From Bacillota bacterium (GTDB taxonomy: Bacteria > Bacillota > Clostridia > Christensenellales > Aristaeellaceae), in contig JAEZLW010000202.1 in NCBI GenBank assembly GCA_023415145.1, positions 1 to 8,985 of the forward strand: DNA of 8,985 nt. The letters are read 5' to 3'. Numbering within the stretch: the first letter of the stretch is position 1; every line of letters starts with the position of its first letter. Below the pieces are notes generated by a model. The model was not told the origin of the DNA. It ran no database searches and was given only the letters and a program-made list of their open reading frames with translations. Both the position numbers and the translations under genes were made by a program. This document shows positions 6,900-8,985 of this stretch, piece by piece.

Positions 6900-7412
6900 A
6901 TGAATACGCAAAGGAAGGTTATTAAAGAGGGAGCTCCGATTTCTCTTATCCCGCAGTTGCTTTTCATGGGCGCACTGTGGTTCGCTTATGGCACGATAAT
7001 CGATCAACCATTTCTGGCGCTTCTAATGGCCTCATCGACATATCTACTTGCTTCTTTTCTTCTCAAACGCGCTTTTATCTGCCATCATATGGCAGGTATT
7101 GCCCTTCTTAGAGAGAATAGATATCAGGAAGCACTTATAAAATTTCAAGACAGCTATGACTTCTTTGAAAAGCATCCCTGGATTGATAAATACAGGTATA
7201 TTACGTTTCTAGCCTCCAGCCGTATTTCTTATACGGAAATGGCGCTGGTCAATACGGCTTTTTGTTTTCTGCAGCTTCATATGGTCAATGAAGCAAAGGA
7301 ATACTATCAAAAGGCATTGATGATTTTTCCTTTCAGCAAGATTGCGAAATCAGCGTTGCAGGAAATAGAGGCATACGAACGAATGAAAGATAGCCCGTCC
7401 GCAGATTCATAA
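6900..7412 (+). CDS. Small membrane-anchored TPR-like protein of unknown function
   Basis: A 170-residue protein with two hydrophobic segments near the N-terminus (about 17-35 and 38-57). A cytoplasmic helical part follows that looks like tetratricopeptide repeats: AGIALLRENRYQEALIKFQDSYDFF at about 65-90 and an equivalent MALVNTAFCFLQLHMVNEAKEYYQKALMIFPFS at about 112-145. The TPR-type positions (small residue, Ala, Tyr, Ala) are recognisable in both. GGGGAGGA at 6887-6894 precedes the ATG by 5 bases. Base composition is visibly more AT-rich than the neighbouring genes, and codons such as TTT, ATT, AAA and CTT are common, suggesting a different origin or low expression. TPR proteins act as protein-binding scaffolds, but the partner here is unknown. 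Confidence 0.8.
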   Translation: MNTQRKVIKEGAPISLIPQLLFMGALWFAYGTIIDQPFLALLMASSTYLLASFLLKRAFICHHMAGIALLRENRYQEALIKFQDSYDFFEKHPWIDKYRYITFLASSRISYTEMALVNTAFCFLQLHMVNEAKEYYQKALMIFPFSKIAKSALQEIEAYERMKDSPSADS

Positions 7413-7451
7413 AAGTCGCATAGATTCTTCCTCGAAGTACAAGAAAAAAAC

Positions 7452-7474
7452 AATGCTTAGCTTGACAAAGCATT
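7452..7474 (+). promoter_or_regulatory. Inverted repeat overlapping the ilvB -35 box
   Basis: AATGCTT (7452-7458) and AAGCATT (7468-7474) are perfect inverted arms separated by 9 bases, with TTGACA of the promoter inside. A dimeric repressor bound here would block the promoter. On the minus strand the same stem is followed by GTTTTTTT, so a weak minus-strand terminator is the alternative reading. Confidence 0.35.
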
Positions 7475-7489
7475 CCGCTATGTGATACC
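7462..7489 (+). promoter_or_regulatory. Promoter for the ilvB leader
   Basis: A perfect -35 box, TTGACA, lies at 7462-7467. Sixteen bases later there is a weak -10, GATACC (7484-7489), preceded by an extended TGT at 7481-7483. The start of transcription would fall near 7495-7500, giving a leader of about 205 bases before the terminator ends. The -10 assignment is uncertain; TACCTT at 7486-7491 is an alternative. Confidence 0.5.
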
Positions 7490-7522
7490 TTTATAAAAAC
7501 TTTTTTCCGCAAGGAGAAGATT

Positions 7523-7645
7523 ATGAACTACTTGTCTCTGGGCCTTAGCATTCTTCTTCTCGTTGTCGTCCTTGTACGAATTAACGTACTGGCCGCCAGC
7601 GGGCTTTTGTGTATGCTAAGGGACGGGAAAACGGTAGAAGCATAA
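7523..7645 (+). CDS. Leader peptide of the ilvB attenuator, rich in Leu/Val/Ile
   Basis: A 40-codon ORF with a strong ribosome binding site, AAGGAG (7511-7516), six bases before its ATG. Nineteen of 40 residues are Leu, Val or Ile, 15 of them among residues 4-23, including the unbroken run ILLLVVVLV (codons 7550-7576). The run uses CTT, CTC, GTT, GTC and GTA, whereas ilvB downstream mostly uses CTG for leucine. The ORF ends 21 bases before a Rho-independent terminator that itself precedes ilvB. Position and composition fit a regulatory leader peptide at which ribosomes stall when charged branched-chain tRNAs are scarce. Translation need not yield a functional product. The alternative is a small single-span membrane protein, because the run is also hydrophobic enough for a membrane helix. 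Confidence 0.75.
   Translation: MNYLSLGLSILLLVVVLVRINVLAASGLLCMLRDGKTVEA
7574..7589 (+). other. Small leader-RNA hairpin just after the control codons
   Basis: GTACG (7574-7578) pairs with CGTAC (7585-7589) around the loop AATTAA. A short CTGG/CCAG hairpin (7589-7592 with 7596-7599) can follow it. A ribosome stalled on the Leu/Val run would cover the first stem. Its position matches the pause hairpin of classical amino-acid attenuators, but the stem is weak. Confidence 0.3.
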
Positions 7646-7673
7646 ACGCACCAAGATATGCTTACACCCCCTG
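7597..7673 (+). promoter_or_regulatory. Candidate antiterminator of the ilvB leader
   Basis: The segment 7597-7616 can pair with 7660-7673, which includes most of the terminator's 5' arm. The pairs are CAG (7597-7599) with CTG (7671-7673), GGG (7601-7603) with CCC (7668-7670), GTGTA (7609-7613) with TACAC (7663-7667), and GC (7615-7616) with GC (7660-7661). There are bulges at C7600 and 7604-7608 and one T-T mismatch. This makes 13 base pairs, mutually exclusive with the terminator. A competing stem, AAGCATA (7638-7644) with TATGCTT (7657-7663), spans the leader stop codon and is compatible with the terminator. The structure was found by eye, without energy calculation. Confidence 0.4.
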
Positions 7674-7705
7674 AACCGTGTGTACACGGATCAGGGGGGT
7701 TTTTT
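7667..7705 (+). terminator. Rho-independent terminator (attenuator) before ilvB
   Basis: CCCCCTGA (7667-7674) pairs with TCAGGGGG (7691-7698). After a single A-A mismatch CCGTG (7676-7680) pairs with CACGG (7685-7689) around the tetraloop TGTA, and six T residues follow (7700-7705). It lies between the leader ORF stop (7645) and the ilvB ribosome binding site (7709-7715). It can therefore only act as a conditional terminator of ilvB transcription, not as the end of an upstream gene. Confidence 0.88.
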
Positions 7706-7724
7706 ATGAAGGAGGGGAACAGCA

Positions 7725-8985
7725 ATGAGGCTGAACGGCGCTCAGATCCTGATGGAAATCTTCAGGGAGGAGAATGTCGACACGGTGTTCGGTTATCCGG
7801 GTGGCTTTGTACTGAATATTTATGACGAGTTATACAAAGCTTCCGGCTGGCTGCGCCACTTTATCACCTGCCACGAGCAGGGCGCTTCCCATGCAGCCGA
7901 TGGCTATGCCCGCGCCACAGGCAAGACCGGCGTGGTCATCGCCACCTCCGGCCCCGGTGCCACGAACCTGGTAACAGGCATCGCCACCGCGTACCTGGAC
8001 TCCGTGCCCATGGTGGCCATCACAGGCAATGTGCCCTGTTCCTTAATTGGCAGGGACAGCTTCCAGGAAGTGGATATCAAGGGCATCACCATGCCCATCA
8101 CCAAACACAACTACATGGTGAAGGATGTGACACATCTGGCGGATACGCTGCGGGAAGCATTCCGCATTGCAGCCGCCGGCAGGCCGGGTCCTGTGCTGGT
8201 GGATATCCCCAAAGACGTGCAATTGGCGGAATGTGAGTATACCCCTGGGGCCAAGAAAGAGGAAGCAAAGCCGAAGAAGCCTGACAGTAATGTCTTGCGC
8301 GAGGCCGCTCAGCTGATTGCTTCCTCCCAAAGGCCCTTTTTGTATGCCGGCGGCGGCGTGGTGCTGGCCGGGGCGGGGGAAGAGCTTGTCAAGTTGGCGG
8401 AAACCATTGGCGCACCCATCGGTGCCAGCATGATGGGCCTATCTGCCGTAGATCATGACCATCCCCTGTTTCTGGGCATGACGGGTATGCACGGGCGGTA
8501 TGCCGCCACCCAGGTAATGGATAAATCAGACTTGATCATCGCCGTGGGCTCCCGCTTTTCCGACAGGGCCACGGGAAACAAGGTGGAGTTTTCCAAGAAC
8601 CGCAAGGTGCTGCACATCGACATCGATCCTGCGGAAATCGGCAAGAACATTCCTGCTTACGTATCCATGGTGGCCGATGTGAAGGAAGCGCTGATTGCTT
8701 TAAACGCCTGCGGCCTCACCAAAAAAGACCCCGCATGGCTTGCGGAAGTGGAAAAGATGAACAGCGCACCGGACAATCACCTGACCATGAACGAAAACCG
8801 GCTGAACCCGCAAATGGTGCTTCGGGCGCTGAACAGGCGCATGGCGGCGGAAGGGCCTGTGGCTACGGACGTAGGCCAGCATCAGATGTGGACGGCCCAA
8901 TACTACAGCTTTCACAAGCCCCGCACCTTCATTACCTCCGGCGGGCTTGGCACCATGGGCTTTGGCATGGGTGCCGCCATCGGCG
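7725..8985 (+). CDS. ilvB: Acetolactate synthase large subunit (5' part, cut by window end)
   Basis: Thiamine-diphosphate and FAD-dependent enzyme that condenses two pyruvates to acetolactate, or pyruvate with 2-oxobutyrate, the first shared step of valine, leucine and isoleucine synthesis. About 420 of the usual 550-600 residues are present and the frame stays open to the edge. Visible signatures are VFGYPGG (21-27), the cofactor-activating Glu51 in CHEQGASHAADGYARATG, SGPGATNLVTGIA, DSFQEVDIKGIT, GRPGPVLVDIPKDVQ, the central-domain GSRFSDRATGN, and DVGQHQMWTAQYY with SGGLGTMGFGMGAAIG at the end. The GDG thiamine motif lies beyond the window. AAGGAGG (7709-7715) is 9 bases before the ATG. 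Expression is probably controlled by the upstream leader peptide and terminator. ilvN or ilvC probably follows outside the window. Confidence 0.97.
   Translation, partial: MRLNGAQILMEIFREENVDTVFGYPGGFVLNIYDELYKASGWLRHFITCHEQGASHAADGYARATGKTGVVIATSGPGATNLVTGIATAYLDSVPMVAITGNVPCSLIGRDSFQEVDIKGITMPITKHNYMVKDVTHLADTLREAFRIAAAGRPGPVLVDIPKDVQLAECEYTPGAKKEEAKPKKPDSNVLREAAQLIASSQRPFLYAGGGVVLAGAGEELVKLAETIGAPIGASMMGLSAVDHDHPLFLGMTGMHGRYAATQVMDKSDLIIAVGSRFSDRATGNKVEFSKNRKVLHIDIDPAEIGKNIPAYVSMVADVKEALIALNACGLTKKDPAWLAEVEKMNSAPDNHLTMNENRLNPQMVLRALNRRMAAEGPVATDVGQHQMWTAQYYSFHKPRTFITSGGLGTMGFGMGAAIG

Noticed and set aside
7441..7474. Minus-strand Rho-independent terminator (stem AATGCTT/AAGCATT followed by GTTTTTTT)
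   Set aside because: The structure is real on paper, but there is no minus-strand gene to its right that it would terminate; the promoter/operator reading is preferred.
7413..7724. T-box or riboswitch upstream of ilvB
   Set aside because: No T-box consensus was found, and the leader is better explained by a translated peptide plus terminator.
7706..7724. ATG at 7706 as an alternative ilvB start
   Set aside because: It is in a different frame from ilvB and overlaps the ilvB ribosome binding site; the ATG at 7725 gives the conserved N-terminus.

Overview
The window looks like a chromosomal segment from a Gram-positive, Clostridia-like bacterium (Bacillota). The evidence is strong AGGAGG-type ribosome binding sites in front of nearly every gene, TTG/GTG starts, GH51 sugar-utilisation genes typical of plant-fibre or gut fermenters, and a moderate GC content. 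No mobile element, CRISPR array, rRNA or tRNA was seen.

Left part (1-4560, + strand): an arabinose-oligosaccharide uptake and degradation cluster. Two ABC sugar-transporter permeases (MalF-like and MalG-like, overlapping by ATGA) are followed by a GC-rich hairpin at the end of the second permease and about 150 bp of non-coding DNA with nested inverted repeats. Then come an unusual ArsR-type regulator with a large C-terminal domain and, overlapping it by ATGA, an intracellular GH51 alpha-L-arabinofuranosidase. The solute-binding protein probably lies just left of the window. No ATPase gene is present, so a shared housekeeping ATPase is likely. A bidirectional terminator at about 4521-4559 separates this cluster from convergent genes.

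Middle (4574-6843): a minus-strand pair, a FucU/RbsD-type sugar mutarotase followed by a TrmH/SpoU-family RNA methyltransferase with a TTG start. Divergent from them is an uncharacterised protein of about 283 residues, probably a TIM barrel related to aldo-keto reductases.

Right part (6900-8985, + strand): a lower-GC gene for a small membrane-anchored TPR-like protein, then a regulatory leader and the 5' two thirds of ilvB (acetolactate synthase large subunit), cut by the window edge.

The most interesting element is the ilvB leader (about 7462-7705). It has a promoter, a 40-codon leader ORF with a strong ribosome binding site and nine consecutive branched-chain amino-acid codons, a textbook Rho-independent terminator just before the ilvB ribosome binding site, and an upstream segment that can pair with the terminator's 5' arm. 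No T-box consensus is visible. This reads as ribosome-mediated transcription attenuation of branched-chain amino-acid synthesis, in a lineage where T-box control would be the usual expectation.
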